A DNA stretch of 64,000 bases from Periplaneta americana (taxonomy: Eukaryota > Arthropoda > Insecta > Blattodea > Blattidae): the NCBI RefSeq assembly GCF_040183065.1, contig NC_091120.1, forward strand, positions 170,210,488-170,274,487. Direction: 5' to 3'. This document shows positions 22,874 through 33,828 of this stretch, piece after piece. The position numbers and the translations under genes were made by a program. Numbering within the stretch: position 1 is the first letter of the stretch; the number at the start of each line of letters is the position of its first letter. The notes under the pieces were generated by a model that had not been told where the DNA came from, searched no databases, and saw nothing but the letters and a program-made list of their open reading frames with translations.

Positions 22874-23357
22874 CAGGGGCGGCTCGTCCTTAGGGGCCAC
22901 CGAGGCCGATTCCCACCAATATTTCGTTCCCCAGCAATTTTCTTTTCGCATTTAAAATGCGTAAATTTTGTTCAGGACAGGGTACTGGATTCATAATTTT
23001 TTCAGTAAATTTCATAACATGGCGCATTGTGTGTCAGTGAAACGTCAAAGATTGTATGACACTAAATTTTGTGAGCTTGGGCCCGCGTCAAAGTGCCCCA
23101 CAACTTGAATCACTTTAGCTCTCAACTGTCATGGTGCGAGGTATGCAATGTTCGCTATCGACGGAGATTCACGAAGTGTTACGAAGTTACAGTCACGAGT
23201 TCTCCTTGGGGCCCGACGAGCCTGGCCCATCTGCCTGACAGTCGCAGTTATTTGTTGTGCTGTGAGTCGCAGTGCCACTGAACAGTGGGTTAATTCTACA
23301 AGTGTCCGTGTGAACTTTGAATAGTGCATGCGAGCGAAGTGTGAAAACATTAATAAA

Positions 23358-23580
23358 ATGGATTACCTATTAAAAACATAGTTTTCTTCGTTAAAATTAA
23401 AAGATAAACTTGAAGTTAAACGACTAGGCACACATCAACCAAATGACTTCAGTTTTACACAGGCGGATGGTATGAAAAGGAGAACTTTTTGAAACTCGTG
23501 GTTTACAAAGAAGTCCTGGCTAACTGTAAGTGATGAAAAACAAAGTTTATTTTGTTTCTGTTGTCTATTTTTGGTGGCGA
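23358..23580 (+). pseudogene. hAT transposase N-terminal TTF-type zinc-finger remnant
   Basis: Broken frames read MDYLLKT, a stop, LKLKDKLEVKRLGTHQPN, a KRRTF segment, a stop in place of an expected residue, then NSWFTKKSWLTVSDEKQS and LFCFCCLFL. The order RTF-x-WF-x-K-WL followed by LFC-x-CC-L-F is that of the TTF zinc-finger domain at the start of ZMYM1-like hAT transposases. Two in-frame stops mark it as dead. Confidence 0.75.
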
Positions 23581-23616
23581 GGGACTGTGGACGTCGACAG
23601 ATTGCTAAGATCTGAA

Positions 23617-23867
23617 GTCCACACCTGTGGAGTAACGGTTAGCGCGTCTGGCCGCGAAACAGGTGGCCCGGGTTCGATTCCCGGTTGGGACAAGTTACCT
23701 GGTTGAGGTTTTTCCGGGGTTTTACCTCAACCCAATAAGAGCAAATGCTGGATAACTATCGGTGCTGGACCCCGGACTCGTTTCACCGGCATTATCACCT
23801 TCATTTCATTCAGACGCTAAATAACCTAATATGTTGATAAAGCGTCTTAAATAACCTACTAAAAAAA
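23617..23867 (+). mobile_element. SINE family 1 copy
   Basis: Complete order of family-1 parts: GTCCACACCTGTGGAGTAAC head, B box GGGTTCGATTCCC, central module, GGTGCTGGACCC body and GATAAAGCGTCTTAAATAAC tail. Flanks (AAGATCTGAA left, AAAATCTAAAA right) suggest a diverged target duplication. Confidence 0.9.
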
Positions 23868-24161
23868 TCTAAAACATTTAAGGGAGCGGATCAAAAAAAC
23901 AAGAATAAAGTGCAATACTTACTTAATCTTGGCGCATTATTTAACGTATACCGCAAAATTTGTGAAAAATCTGGCCCCATCAACAAAAATGATCACGAGC
24001 CGCCACTGGTAGCCTATATATTTTTGTTTATTGTTACGTATATCAATTAAGGCGGATTTTGTTCAAATATATACTTTTCCTTAAAACGTTGGTGGCTTTT
24101 TAGTGAAGAAATAATACAAAATAACTTTCTTCTGAATTTACCCTTAAATAAGAAACGGTAT

Positions 24162-24507
24162 AGACCATCTCTGAGGTATAGGGGTCAGTATGCTGGTCTC
24201 TTACGCAGAGGGCCCGGGTTCGATTCCCGGTCGGGTTGAATTTCCTGGTTGAGGTTTTTCAGGTTTTTCCCTCAACCGTAAGGCAAATGCTAGGAAATTC
24301 GGGCCACAACATCCCTGAATATCACCGGCCTCATTCATCACCGAAATCATATTCATAGCAAATCAATAATACATCTACAGTCGCCATCTAGTTCACACCA
24401 ATAGAACCAGTCTCAACAATAGCACACAGGCCTTCGGATCTCACTGAAAAGATTAACTCGCGATATGACCAAAGATGTTAAAGCGAGTATAAATAACAGC
24501 GAGAAAA
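24162..24507 (+). mobile_element. SINE family 5 (tRNA-derived)
   Basis: tRNA-like head with GGTATAGGGGTCAGTATGCT and B box GGGTTCGATTCCC, the shared central module (TTCCTGGTTGAGG ... CCCTCAACC) and a distinct 230-bp body ending AACAGCGAGAAAAA. The 9-bp flank AAACGGTAT at 24153-24161 recurs at 24508-24516. Confidence 0.88.
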
Positions 24508-24716
24508 AAACGGTATCAAATGAAACAATATAGACCTAGGTTTACAAAACTTTTTGCTCCAGAGAATAAATTGTTGTTAGAGAAAATTTCTTACTGAAAA
24601 TTAGTACATAATAATTGTAGTGCCTAAATTTAGCAAAAGCACTATGCCGGTACAAACGTGTCGAATGGTCACTAGAAAAAATTGTGATAATACGCATATT
24701 AATGTCTCGCAAAAAT

Positions 24717-24957
24717 TGAGCCGTTCAGAGCAGAAGTGGTGTAAGTCAAAATTGGGTAATGAGGTTTAAAGTAAAAATTCTGTAAAATACAGCCCAAACT
24801 AGCAATTAATATGTGCTTCGTGCTATCCACTGACTACTAATAGTTTAAATAAATTGAATATTAATTGCTACTTTGCGCTGTATTTTACGGAATGTTTACT
24901 TTAAACCTCATTACCCATTTTTGACTTACATCACTTCTGCTCTCAACGGCTCAATTA
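24717..24957. mobile_element. Hairpin MITE with about 95-bp inverted termini (copy A)
   Basis: The left arm (GAGCCGTTCAGAGCAGAAGT..., about 95 bp) is the imperfect reverse complement of the right arm ending ...CTGCTCTCAACGGCTC. Nearly the whole 240-bp element folds back. Same family as the split copy 25368..26072. Confidence 0.85.
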
Positions 24958-25367
24958 ACAAATGCGGCCGTAAATAGAAAAAGGAAGAAGTGGAATAAAT
25001 GTTGTATGTCTTCATATTCACCATCACGTTGAACATTTAATTTAACACTTCAACATTATACTGTTTGTCCACATTCTTAATCAAATCTATGCTTCGCCAC
25101 GTTCCTGAATGATCCTTTTTCTGTTTACATTATTTAATGTCATATCCTCGAATAAATCATCTTCCACTAGTGTATCTTTGTGGGAACTTCGTGTCATGAA
25201 ATGGACACAACTTTCACAAAAATGTAGGTTGTGTTTTATAGAATCAGCAATATCTATTATAAAGTTATTTTAGAGATTTTGAAGTACGTTTGTAAACACT
25301 GTGGAAATAAATTTTGAACAAATTTGAACACGTAGTTCTACTTTTAACATATTCTCTTTCGTGAATT

Positions 25368-26072
25368 GAGCCGGTAGCATTTAATATTCAATTTATTTAA
25401 ACTATTAGTAGTCAGTGGATAGCAAGGACATATTAATTGTTACTTTGTCCACCGTTGTGGCTGAGGGGGTTAGCGAGTCTAACTCCGAACTCCCAGGTTC
25501 GATTCCCGGTGAGGACGAGTTGCCTGGGTGAGGTTTTTTCGGGGGTTTTCCCTCACTCCTATGGATGAATATCAGGTAATTTTATCAGGCGATTGGAACC
25601 CCACTCATCTTCGCCACTTCCTTTCCTCCCCCAGCATCCTTTCCTCATCATCCCGTTTCTGGTTTTTCACATCATTCTATAGGCGGTCTTCCGGAACTAC
25701 TGGCTCTCTCGACCGGCCTCCGTTGGATGGCTTCTGCAACGAGCACCCGAGGCGGACCTACTCGGAAAGGAGTTTCGCCTTTGAGGGAAGTTGCCGCTAT
25801 GGTATATGGATTTCTGTTGGCTGTAGGGACCGGTCGTTAGAGAGTCATGTGGTTTGGTTGGTGCGCGTAGGGGAGATATGGCACGCAACTCATTCCATAT
25901 CGAGGGTTAGCGCAATAGATCTCAACAGGTCGCAGTGCTGGGTCATCCGTGCCCCCCTCATTTAAGTTCCATTCCATTCCAATTGCTACTTTGAGCTGTA
26001 TTTTACAGAATTTTTACTTTAAACCTGCTTACCCAATTTTGACTTACACCACTTTTGCTCTGAACGGCTCAA
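25368..26072. mobile_element. Hairpin MITE copy B, split by a SINE
   Basis: The parts 25368-25447 and 25981-26072 match copy A, and the internal segment ATAGTTTAAATAAATTGAAT appears here in inverse order. The copy is interrupted by the SINE at 25448..25980. GAGCCG occurs at both outer ends, one of them reverse-complemented. Confidence 0.82.
25448..25980 (+). mobile_element. Long SINE, family 6 (533 bp)
   Basis: tRNA-like head with GTTGTGGCTGAGGGGGTTAG and B box AGGTTCGATTCCC, then the shared central module (GGGTGAGG-TTTTTTCGGGGG-TTTTCCCTCAC), an unusually long GC-richer body of about 400 bp, and a CCATTCCATTCC tail. A 13-bp duplication AATTGYTACTTTG (one mismatch) lies at 25435-25447 and 25981-25993. 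The 145-codon open frame inside the body has no protein features and is incidental. Confidence 0.9.
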
Positions 26073-26633
26073 TTATAGAACAAATGTCACAACCGTCACA
26101 ATGGAATGACCCATATACTGTACGTTTAGAAGAAAGATTAAAATTAATTTATAACTTCTCAATGATACTTCACCGTACCGACTGAACGGCGATTTTTTGG
26201 AGATACGGCTTGACAAGTAATGGCGCTAAAGTAAGGAACGATGCTAATTTATTACACGACTTCGACATTGGTGTGGAGGGTACGAGTACATAAACTGAAT
26301 GACGAAACTGTTATAATACAAAGTAATGAATAGTGATGAGAATTATAGGGAAAGATTGTATGAGACTAGTTGAAAAGAGAAGAAAAAATAGAGTAATGAA
26401 TACGCAGTATAGTAAAATAAATACTGTATATTAATATTACTAGATGATAATGGAAAAATAAAATTGGAAAATATTACTTAGGAGAGAAATAGGAGACACG
26501 TTCATGATTGGTATTAAGCAGTGACTAGGCTAAAATGTATATTTCAAGGGCAAGAGGGGAAGCATAAAGGTGACGTTTGCGTAATAAGAGGGAATAAAAT
26601 ATTAGGTACAAAATTTAAGTATAATAGTGCATC
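26073..26633. other. Non-coding, nothing recognised
   Basis: No gene or repeat identified. Confidence 0.4.
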
Positions 26634-26815
26634 CATAGTCTAATGAATACAGTCACGAAGCTTGAGTTGTTGAGGGTACTGGGAACAATAGATTGTGCAG
26701 GTGCTATTTCGCATTGTCTGTAATGAGGCGATAGTAGCGATCCTAGTGGTTAGCAACTATCTATGGATGCATATTTACTACGTATTGAGCTTCGTGACTA
26801 TATATACTAGACTGT
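26634..26815. mobile_element. TIR repeat 'CAGTCACGAAGC', uninterrupted copy
   Basis: Inverted termini CAGTCACGAAGCTTGAG at 26650 and AGCTTCGTGACT ending near 26799, with a further outer symmetric pair (CATAGTCTAATGAATA versus, reverse-complemented, CACAGTCTAGTATATA). Its right flank reads TATATACTAGACTGTGG, the reverse complement of the site occupied by the hAT in the 15.8-kb copy, with GTCTAGTA present once. Confidence 0.85.
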
Positions 26816-26923
26816 GGTGCATCCGCAAGAAAGTGTTTATGTAATAAATGTAATTATGGCACCGTTTGCAAAATTGTGAGGTCCACATTACAATGAATGT
26901 AATTGCTGACATGAAAAAAATAT

Positions 26924-27010
26924 GTATACATACATACATACATACATACATACATACATACATACATACATACATACATACATACATACATACATACGTA
27001 CGTACGTACA
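26924..27010. repeat. (TACA)n microsatellite
   Basis: About 20 TACA units followed by three CGTA/ACGT units. Confidence 0.97.
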
Positions 27011-27564
27011 TAAAATGAATGACTGTGTTAGTTGTAAATTAGTAAATATTTTAGACAAGCTTGAATGTATGTAACACCCTGTATGTTACAGGTGCACCGC
27101 TAACATTATTCTCTGTTTGTTATGGCAGACTTTGCTGTCGTCAGTTTCATTCATAGCCAAGGGGGAGAAGACAAGTTTACTTTTTGTCAAATGTGTTTAA
27201 ATTTAAAAAACAGCTGTGTATAATTCTTGTTTTTTTTCTCCCGTACGTAACCTCTTTTTATGCCCGAGTACGATGTATATGTTTTTGAATGAATAATCCA
27301 GTCCAATCTGTTAGCATTTCATTGCTGTTCCGAAGCTGAATAAGAATAGTTGTTTCAACTCCTCGGTTTACATTTTCCAATGAAGACCGCCTTTTCTTAG
27401 AGTATTTATACGAATCGCTGTTACGTAGAGCAAATGACTGGCGCATCTGTTTTCCACACTGGAGACCCTACTTGAGAGTCCGACTATACTAAGTTGGGAT
27501 TTCTGGTTTGCAAAGATGGTGCAAGGCTGTATTTGTTCTTTGCTAGTCATGTAGAAATTCATTG
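27011..27564. other. Non-coding, nothing recognised
   Basis: Includes a CACCCTGTATGTTACAGGTG fragment reminiscent of a transposon end at 27075; no gene seen. Confidence 0.4.
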
Positions 27565-27572
27565 TCATAAGG

Positions 27573-28743
27573 CAGTGATGTCAAAACAGGCGCATTTTTC
27601 TGACCTTGACGTCGTGCGCGGGCAGCAAGCGCTAAATATGGAAAGAGGAAAGGTTGTGTATATGAATAAGCAACCTATTGGATTAAGAAAACAGTGGTGC
27701 ATAAACTTCAAACGAAACGTGAAATTTTATGTTGTTATTTTTATATGGCTTCTTTCTGTTTAATATTATCTATATTGTCTCTAAAACAAACGTACTAACA
27801 CTGATTTCTTAATATTGCACTTGTGTTTTAAATCTTAATAACATAATAGAGAGTTAAGAAGGAATATTCACTTAAATTCCATAGTAGTATAATATTATAC
27901 TGTATTAAGTGGATTAAACACAATCATTCATAAAGAAAGTGATATTCCAAAGAAAGAGATTGAGCATGACATGACAAGTTGGAATTTATATTGATGGTAT
28001 CTTTAGCATTACAAAAGTAATCAATACACTAATCAAAACAATATTACAGTACAAAGCAAAGTTATCTAGGTACTGTATCTGTTTTAAGTGTAACTAATAT
28101 TACATAACAAAACTCTTATCGCATTATGCTTTTAAGGTGATATTTGTGAGCAACTTTCTATCATCAGAATATTAAATTATTTTCTCGAAATCTGCTGAAG
28201 CTATAGAGCTGACATTTTTACAACACATGGGCACGTATCTTTTGCTTATGATGTAACAGTAGTTGCTTTGTTAATTTATTTCCTTACAAACAATTTCCAT
28301 GCGAATATTTTCAAAAATTTCAATACACTATCTTCAGTAATACGTATATACGGTATATTAGATTTACGAAAACATTCTGTAAGGCTACTAAATAAATAGG
28401 CCTATACCTGAAAATTTCACTTTTCTATACGAAAAGTTGAGAAAATATTTCTTTTGAATAAAAAAAATCAAACTTGTGAAAAATGAGCATTAAAATTAAA
28501 ACTTATTTTCTTATAATGCACTTATACTTCTCAGGCAGTTTTAAAAATTAACATGGATACAGTTTTAATAAGTTCTCTTCCCTTTATCTATTGAATCAGA
28601 GCTGGCCATCCCTGAATATAGCTCGACCAAGCGGCATATACCACCTCTTTCGTCTGTTTCTTTCCTTTCCGCTGTAAAGCCCTCAGGCTCTCCTGGGCTC
28701 TAAAGCGCGCGCTTGCTCCTGTGGACATCAATTGACATGCCTG
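27573..28743 (+). mobile_element. Non-autonomous hAT element, family II copy A
   Basis: 1171 bp, flanked by a perfect 8-bp duplication TCATAAGG (27565-27572 and 28744-28751). Ends CAGTGATGTCAAAAC and (right, reverse-complemented) CAGGCATGTCAATTG fit hAT termini. It is colinear and highly similar throughout with 60224..61361. It retains a 61-codon frame from 27578 that is also open in the other copy, but no transposase domain. Confidence 0.93.
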
Positions 28744-28861
28744 TCATAAGGGATCTCTCGATGTTGCAAATCAGCACAACTATCCATATGACACGTATAA
28801 CTCAACACTAGCTATAGGCTATTTAACGCAAATTAAAGAGTAGCCAAACAAATCACCGAAT

Positions 28862-29130
28862 CCTTGGTGAATTGGTTAGCATGCTATGAACCAAGAGGTC
28901 CTGGATTCGATTCCTGGCTATACTAGAAAAAGGGGTTTACTTAGTCTAGTAATCGGAAAAATTTGGAGCCGAGATATGTGGAAAATTCCGATCAAAGAAA
29001 ACCAAATAAATAATCCTGTGGAGACTCTCGGTACTGGTCATGCAGCGCGCCTATCCCGTCTGGTAATTACACAGTTGGTTACTAGATGGCAGGTGCTCCG
29101 TTCTGCCCTGTCCTGACTCCCTACCCAGCT
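28862..29130 (+). mobile_element. tRNA-derived SINE, unassigned family
   Basis: tRNA-like head: TGGTGAATTGGTTAGCATGC (A-box region), GGTCCTGGATTCGATTCC (B box). The following 200 bp ends near GCCCTGTCCTGACTCCC. The 3' limit is approximate and I found no duplication. Confidence 0.55.
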
Positions 29131-29475
29131 TTAGTCAATGGAGAGAGAGCCAACAAAATCAATTTTATTGAAATAGTTTATTATGACTAATATTGATAAG
29201 TGACGAGATTAGTATTTAACAATTAATTACCTATCCCTACATTAATTTTTATTACCAATTTCTTTAATTTTAAGTTTAAATTTCATCGTACTTATATTTT
29301 CTAAATCAGGGTATTAAGAAATGAAATTATTATATAGCCTAGTTTAAGCCATGGCAGGAGCCATGTTTAGGAGGATATTAGATAATGTCATGGTTAGTCC
29401 TCAATTCAACTCACTATCACTAATTCAATCAATACTAGATAACCTCATAGTTATTAGAGTATCGATAAATAACAA
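29131..29475. other. Non-coding, nothing recognised
   Basis: AT-rich, no gene or repeat identified. Confidence 0.4.
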
Positions 29476-29715
29476 TTGAAGAGTTCAGAACCAGAGTGGG
29501 CCAAGCGCCATTTACTAAAACCGTAGAAAACAAGGGTTAGAATTAAGTTATTACATAATTCAATGGAAACATATAGCAAGTAATATGAAGTATACACATT
29601 AAAACTAAATGACATATCAATCTTCATTAAACTATGGTATTCGCTTAACTTTAACCCTTGCTTTCTCCGTTTTTAACAAATGGCGCTTGGCCCACTATGG
29701 CTATGAATCCTTCAA
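29476..29715. mobile_element. 240-bp MITE 'GGGCCAAGCGCCATTT', copy 1
   Basis: Termini TTGAAGAGTTCAGAACCAGA and (reverse-complemented) TTGAAGGATTCATAGCCATA each run into GTGGGCCAAGCGCCATTT, giving inverted repeats of about 45 bp. Two more copies lie in intron 1 of the pyrokinin gene (57519 and 58937). Confidence 0.88.
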
Positions 29716-30173
29716 TTTTAAAAATCTAATGAAAGATATTCTACTCATGGGACAGCTGTAACTTCCTAACAAAGTATAAACGAGTAATTCGAATTATCCT
29801 AATAAGTCAGCATTGTTGCTATTTCTTTTAGACTGAATAGTTGGTGGGTTGTCTGAGCTGTCGACCTGTTGCTTGATTATTTTTTTCTATTGTAATGCTT
29901 TTTTTTTCTTAAGATGGAGTAAAATCATTTCAACTGCAGTCAGCTGAAACCTTGTCAGCTTCCATGCGTACCATTACACCGATTGTTTTACATGGACCTT
30001 CCCCATTCTTCATCACAAGCTCAATTGACTGCAGTGACCTGGACGCGAAACTGCGATCTTAGGCACGATTGAAACTCGATCTCGGACAGTCTGAGTGAAA
30101 GATTTAATTTTTAGGTATGCGAATTGATAGGAAATGTGAAACATAATTAATCGATTATTGTAAATGAATAGTA
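29716..30173. other. Non-coding, nothing recognised
   Basis: No gene or repeat identified. Confidence 0.4.
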
Positions 30174-30641
30174 CATTATGCAATGAGCCTATAATGGTAG
30201 TAATTAAGACGCGAGTATGTTTATGAAACGAGCGTAAGCGAGTTTCATAATTTTCATACGAGCGTTTTAATTACCATTATTCTCAAGTTTCATACGACTT
30301 TTTATGCTCGACCATATTTCTAACTTGAAATTATTCATAAGTATTCATGTTATTCTTATCTGACTGAGGAGCGGAACTGACCTTGTGCAATACCTCGTAA
30401 ATTGTGAGATGTGCGTAGACGCGAAAGTATTGATTTTTTCCGAGAAACAAATGTCTCGCGCTAGTTGTCTTTCGAATGCATATCCGAGAACAATCGATAC
30501 TTGCGCTTTCATATTGCTACAATGGTATTTCCTGTTTGGTGGAAAACCTGAACTTTAATGAATAGGTGTACTTTAATGAGGTCCATTAAAGGGCTGCTAC
30601 CAGGTGTATAATTACTACAGTTCGTCATGGTCGAGCATAAA
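30174..30641. mobile_element. Palindrome-rich DNA element ('TATGCTCGACCAT'), copy 1
   Basis: The first 130 bp are built of internal palindromes (TTATGAAACGAGCG / CGAGTTTCATAA). A TTTTATGCTCGACCAT motif at about 30300 and its reverse complement ATGGTCGAGCATAAAA at 30628 bracket the rest. It is colinear with 56042..56710. No coding sequence. Confidence 0.75.
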
Positions 30642-31630
30642 ATGTGATAACGTGTTATGAATATAAATGTATATATTCATTAATTGTTTTACAAATAATT
30701 GTAATTTTTTTAACTTTTCACATACATATATGTAAACTATATTAATAGCATGTTCTGAGTGCAAGTTTTGTCTATATCTTTGTACACAACGATGTACAAT
30801 AATTACTTTATTGTGACTTTTTGGTAGTTTGTTTATATTCAAATGTGAAGGGTATTTAAAAAATGATAGGCAATGAGTAAACATCATTACTATCATTACT
30901 AGTGTGTTGCGAATTTAAAGTATGAGTGCAAAGTGTGATACTTTTTTCATGAATATAAATTTACAAGTTTATTTTTTATGTTTATTTAAAATAATTTTAT
31001 TGTAGTTTCTAAATTGAATTGACAACTATGTAAATGTACTACTAGCATGTTGTGAGTATACGAAGTTTGGTAATAGGGTAATGTACACAAAAGTATACAA
31101 TCATCTTATTTGTAATTGTTTTGTTGTACTTTGTATATATATATAAACTTCTTATACTCACAAAATGCTAGTAGTATATTTACATAGTTGTCAATTCAAT
31201 TTAGAAACTACAAGGTAAGGTAAGGTAAGGTAGGACATTAATATTGTAGGATGTGATTCCTTAAAATATAACAAACAAAAATGTCTAATACCATTTTGCT
31301 CGTTTTTGCGAGGTTTTTGAAGAAATAATACTTTTATGCCGACACTTCGATCGTGAATTTTACGAATACTGTTTAAAATACGGTTTAATTTCTTGTATAA
31401 CAACGAAGGGAACGTTTGTTCACTTCGCAGCAGTATTTTAATTAGAAAATTCACAGATTACGAATTAATCGATTGAGGAAACATTGGAAACATTGATTGT
31501 CTAAAAATCTGGCATCGCTGTCGGGACGGCAGTCTCGTAATACTCGTAACTGATCAGCTGTTGTGATGTTTACATTGCATTAGTGTGCAGTTGGACGTAC
31601 AGCGATACAGTTTAGTTTATTTCAAAACTA
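30642..31630. repeat. AT-rich stretch with internal duplicated/inverted segments
   Basis: The segments 30640-30830 and 30945-31110 are diverged tandem relatives (ATGAATATAAAT start, GTAAA-TAT-TA-TAGCATGTTGTGAGT middle, GTACACAA end). 31150-31215 is inverted relative to 31000-31060 (TCAATTCAATTTAGAAACTACA). A short (AAGGT)n run sits at 31212-31232. No gene. Confidence 0.6.
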
Positions 31631-31634
31631 CGAG

Positions 31635-31805
31635 ATGCCAGAGTTCACAAATCGAGAGTACTTAGACATGATCCAGGCCGCGGAAGAAATTCGGAACAGT
31701 GAAGGACTACTGGCCAGAGTTCGACATAGGCTAATTGGACTAGAAGATGTGGAAGCTGCACGCACGCTGATGGTGGACGTTTCGAACAATACCTGTAAGA
31801 TGTGA
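31635..31805 (+). CDS. Possible first coding exon of an unknown gene (56 codons)
   Basis: An ATG at 31635 opens MPEFTNREYLDMIQAAEEIR, then NSEGLLARVRHRLIGLEDVE and AARTLMVDVSNNTCKM before TGA at 31803. Codon use is GC-richer than the surrounding DNA, and the translation is a plausible amphipathic helical segment. A strong splice-donor-like sequence ACCT/GTAAGA occurs at 31794, four codons before the stop, so the frame may end at a spliced exon boundary. The FTNREYLDM start resembles the opening of DUF4817/HTH domains of mariner-like transposons, but the following residues do not fit that family, so neither identity is secure. No downstream exon could be recognised, and the 31-kb neighbourhood is repeat-derived. 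Confidence 0.4.
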   Translation: MPEFTNREYLDMIQAAEEIRNSEGLLARVRHRLIGLEDVEAARTLMVDVSNNTCKM

Positions 31806-32079
31806 GTGGAATGTGGTTTACACGGTTTATTACTCTTTATTTCATTATTAACGCCCAGAATTAGTGATTGGTAAAACAACAAACTGTAATGTTAATTACA
31901 TCTTGTTCACAAAGTTACATCAGTTTTCTTTTTTCATTAATTGTAACTGAAACTTCAATCCTAAGCGTTTTCACTAATTTGGACATAATTTCCTGATATT
32001 CACGTTATTTCTTGTTATTACTGTATGTATTACTTGCTTAAATTAAAATTATTACGCCATACTTAGTATGGAAATGTTA
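31806..32079. other. Non-coding, nothing recognised
   Basis: No gene or repeat identified. Confidence 0.35.
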
Positions 32080-32682
32080 CGGTCTTACTAATAAAAACTC
32101 TATATACAGACGTTTAACTGTCTTATACTTATAAAATGAGTAGCTCGTTTATAAGTCGTGTGTAAATTCCTTACTAATAATCACTACATACGTCGTGTAT
32201 AACAGTATAACTGTTACACAGTTACGTCATAGTTTCGTCATTACTTCGTTACGAAAGGTAATAGAATATCAGAGGTTCTCTACTGCATCCGGTAGAGCGC
32301 TCTAGTGTGGCGTGTTAAATATCGATAGTACAACTGGCTCTAATCGATTACCACACTACATTTTGGTCAAAGAGTACAAGCTACAGCAATATTATTCTAA
32401 TAATTCTATGATCTTTGGTTTGTTCTTCTGTGATTACAAGGCATCCATCATCATAAAATGACAGTCGATACGAACAGCTGTTAAAGGGGCGGCCATTTTT
32501 TCCCTATATACAACGCTTAAACAAGGGATTTCGTGTATGTAACTACTGCAAAGCAATTCCCATTGTATAGTTACAGCCTGTTTATACGTCCATAGCTTAT
32601 TCACTGTTTATTAGTAACGTTTTCTGTCTCAACTCTGCATAAGTCTCGTATAAAAACTATACACGGTTTATTAGTAAGACTG
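32080..32682. mobile_element. 603-bp element with GGTCTTACTAATAAA inverted ends
   Basis: Left CGGTCTTACTAATAAA and right (reverse-complemented) CAGTCTTACTAATAAA are 16-bp inverted termini with one mismatch. The interior has no coding frame and repeats the TTACTAATAA motif. Superfamily unknown. Confidence 0.6.
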
Positions 32683-33826
32683 TTAGTGTATTGCATTGTA
32701 AGTTGATAATTCTGTATTCATTGCTGAACTGCGCCCGAACATGAGCTGTTTTGTTTATTCGGGTTATTAATTTACATTTTCTGACATTAAATTACACAAA
32801 CTAAACAAATAACAGTTACGTCCCTATCCGGAGTTTACGTAGGTCATTTTTCCTAGGTACACGGTGAAAGGTAGTTGAACTTAACCCACCCCCTTCAAGT
32901 CGCTGACCGCATGGGGTGTGGGGTACTACTTATGCGGCGTTGAGACATCTTGCAATTGCCGTCAGCGCTTTCGAAACACTTCTAATTATCTCACTATCCG
33001 TAAGTCCTATAATTTGTTTTATTTGACAAAACTTACTCTAAATAATGAGATCTATGACTCCTATGAATTAATGTATTACCTTACCTTCCACCCTGTATAT
33101 ATAAAGTGACAGGCTGATCTACACTACTCAGCGACCGCAGGAACAACCAACCAATCAAACGAAACCAAATCAAACCAACCATCCACCCATCCACTTATAA
33201 CCTAACGATTATCCTGCCTGTCTGCCTATTTACCAGAGATGAACAAAACTAACTGTCGCTCTCGCTCGCTGTGTTCGTTGCATTTGTCTTCCGAGTCTCG
33301 TCTCGTAACTCTCGTGCGCTTCGAGTTTCGCTCATCATTCTCGAAATAGCATTTAGTCGGCGTGGAAAGATTTCGTAACTTTGAATAACATACATAATTG
33401 AAATAAATAACAATATACATGTTTAAATGAGACAAAAAGACAAAACAAAACAGTATCCTAGTTATCAAAATGTTTTGGTCCTCTTATATGATATTACCTA
33501 TGGTTATATAAATAGAAAAAAAATTCTCAAATAAATTTGAGAAACATAAAACATAATGTTAAATAAAGCGTTAATATTTTTTTTACTTGAGATTGTACAC
33601 TTGATCTCAAACATACGAAAAGAAAATTCCTAGCCTTTTAGTAAGAACTGGGGAACGGATTATTACACACTGAAAGGTAGAGGTGATGTTTCAGATAGGC
33701 TACTTGATTTTTTATACATATATAGGCTAACAGTTGCCAAAGTAGATAAAAGTTCAGGCTGGTATAACAACTGTGGCGATTCAAGGCTGCTTGACGTTCG
33801 AGAGTTGATCACTCCCAAAGTCCAGA
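32683..33826. other. Non-coding with a low-complexity patch
   Basis: An ACCAA/CATCC-rich low-complexity segment lies at 33142-33200. Nothing else recognised. Confidence 0.4.
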
Positions 33827-33828
33827 TA

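Larger units (their letters stand above)
22874..24008 (+). mobile_element. Deleted hAT element with ZMYM-like zinc-finger remnant
   Basis: Ends CAGGGGCGGCTCGTC and (right, reverse-complemented) CAGTGGCGGCTCGTG are typical hAT terminal repeats and resemble those of 7256..8597. No exact 8-bp duplication was found (ATAGATAT left, GTAGCCTA right). A coding remnant of the transposase N-terminus and a nested SINE (23617..23867) lie inside. Confidence 0.82.

Noticed and set aside
25528..25965. 145-codon frame as a gene
   Set aside because: It lies wholly within a SINE body defined by its target duplication; no protein features.
27578..27763. 61-codon frame shared by both hAT family II copies as a conserved protein
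   Set aside because: Seven of 61 residues differ between copies that are otherwise highly similar, so there is no sign of purifying selection, and no domain.
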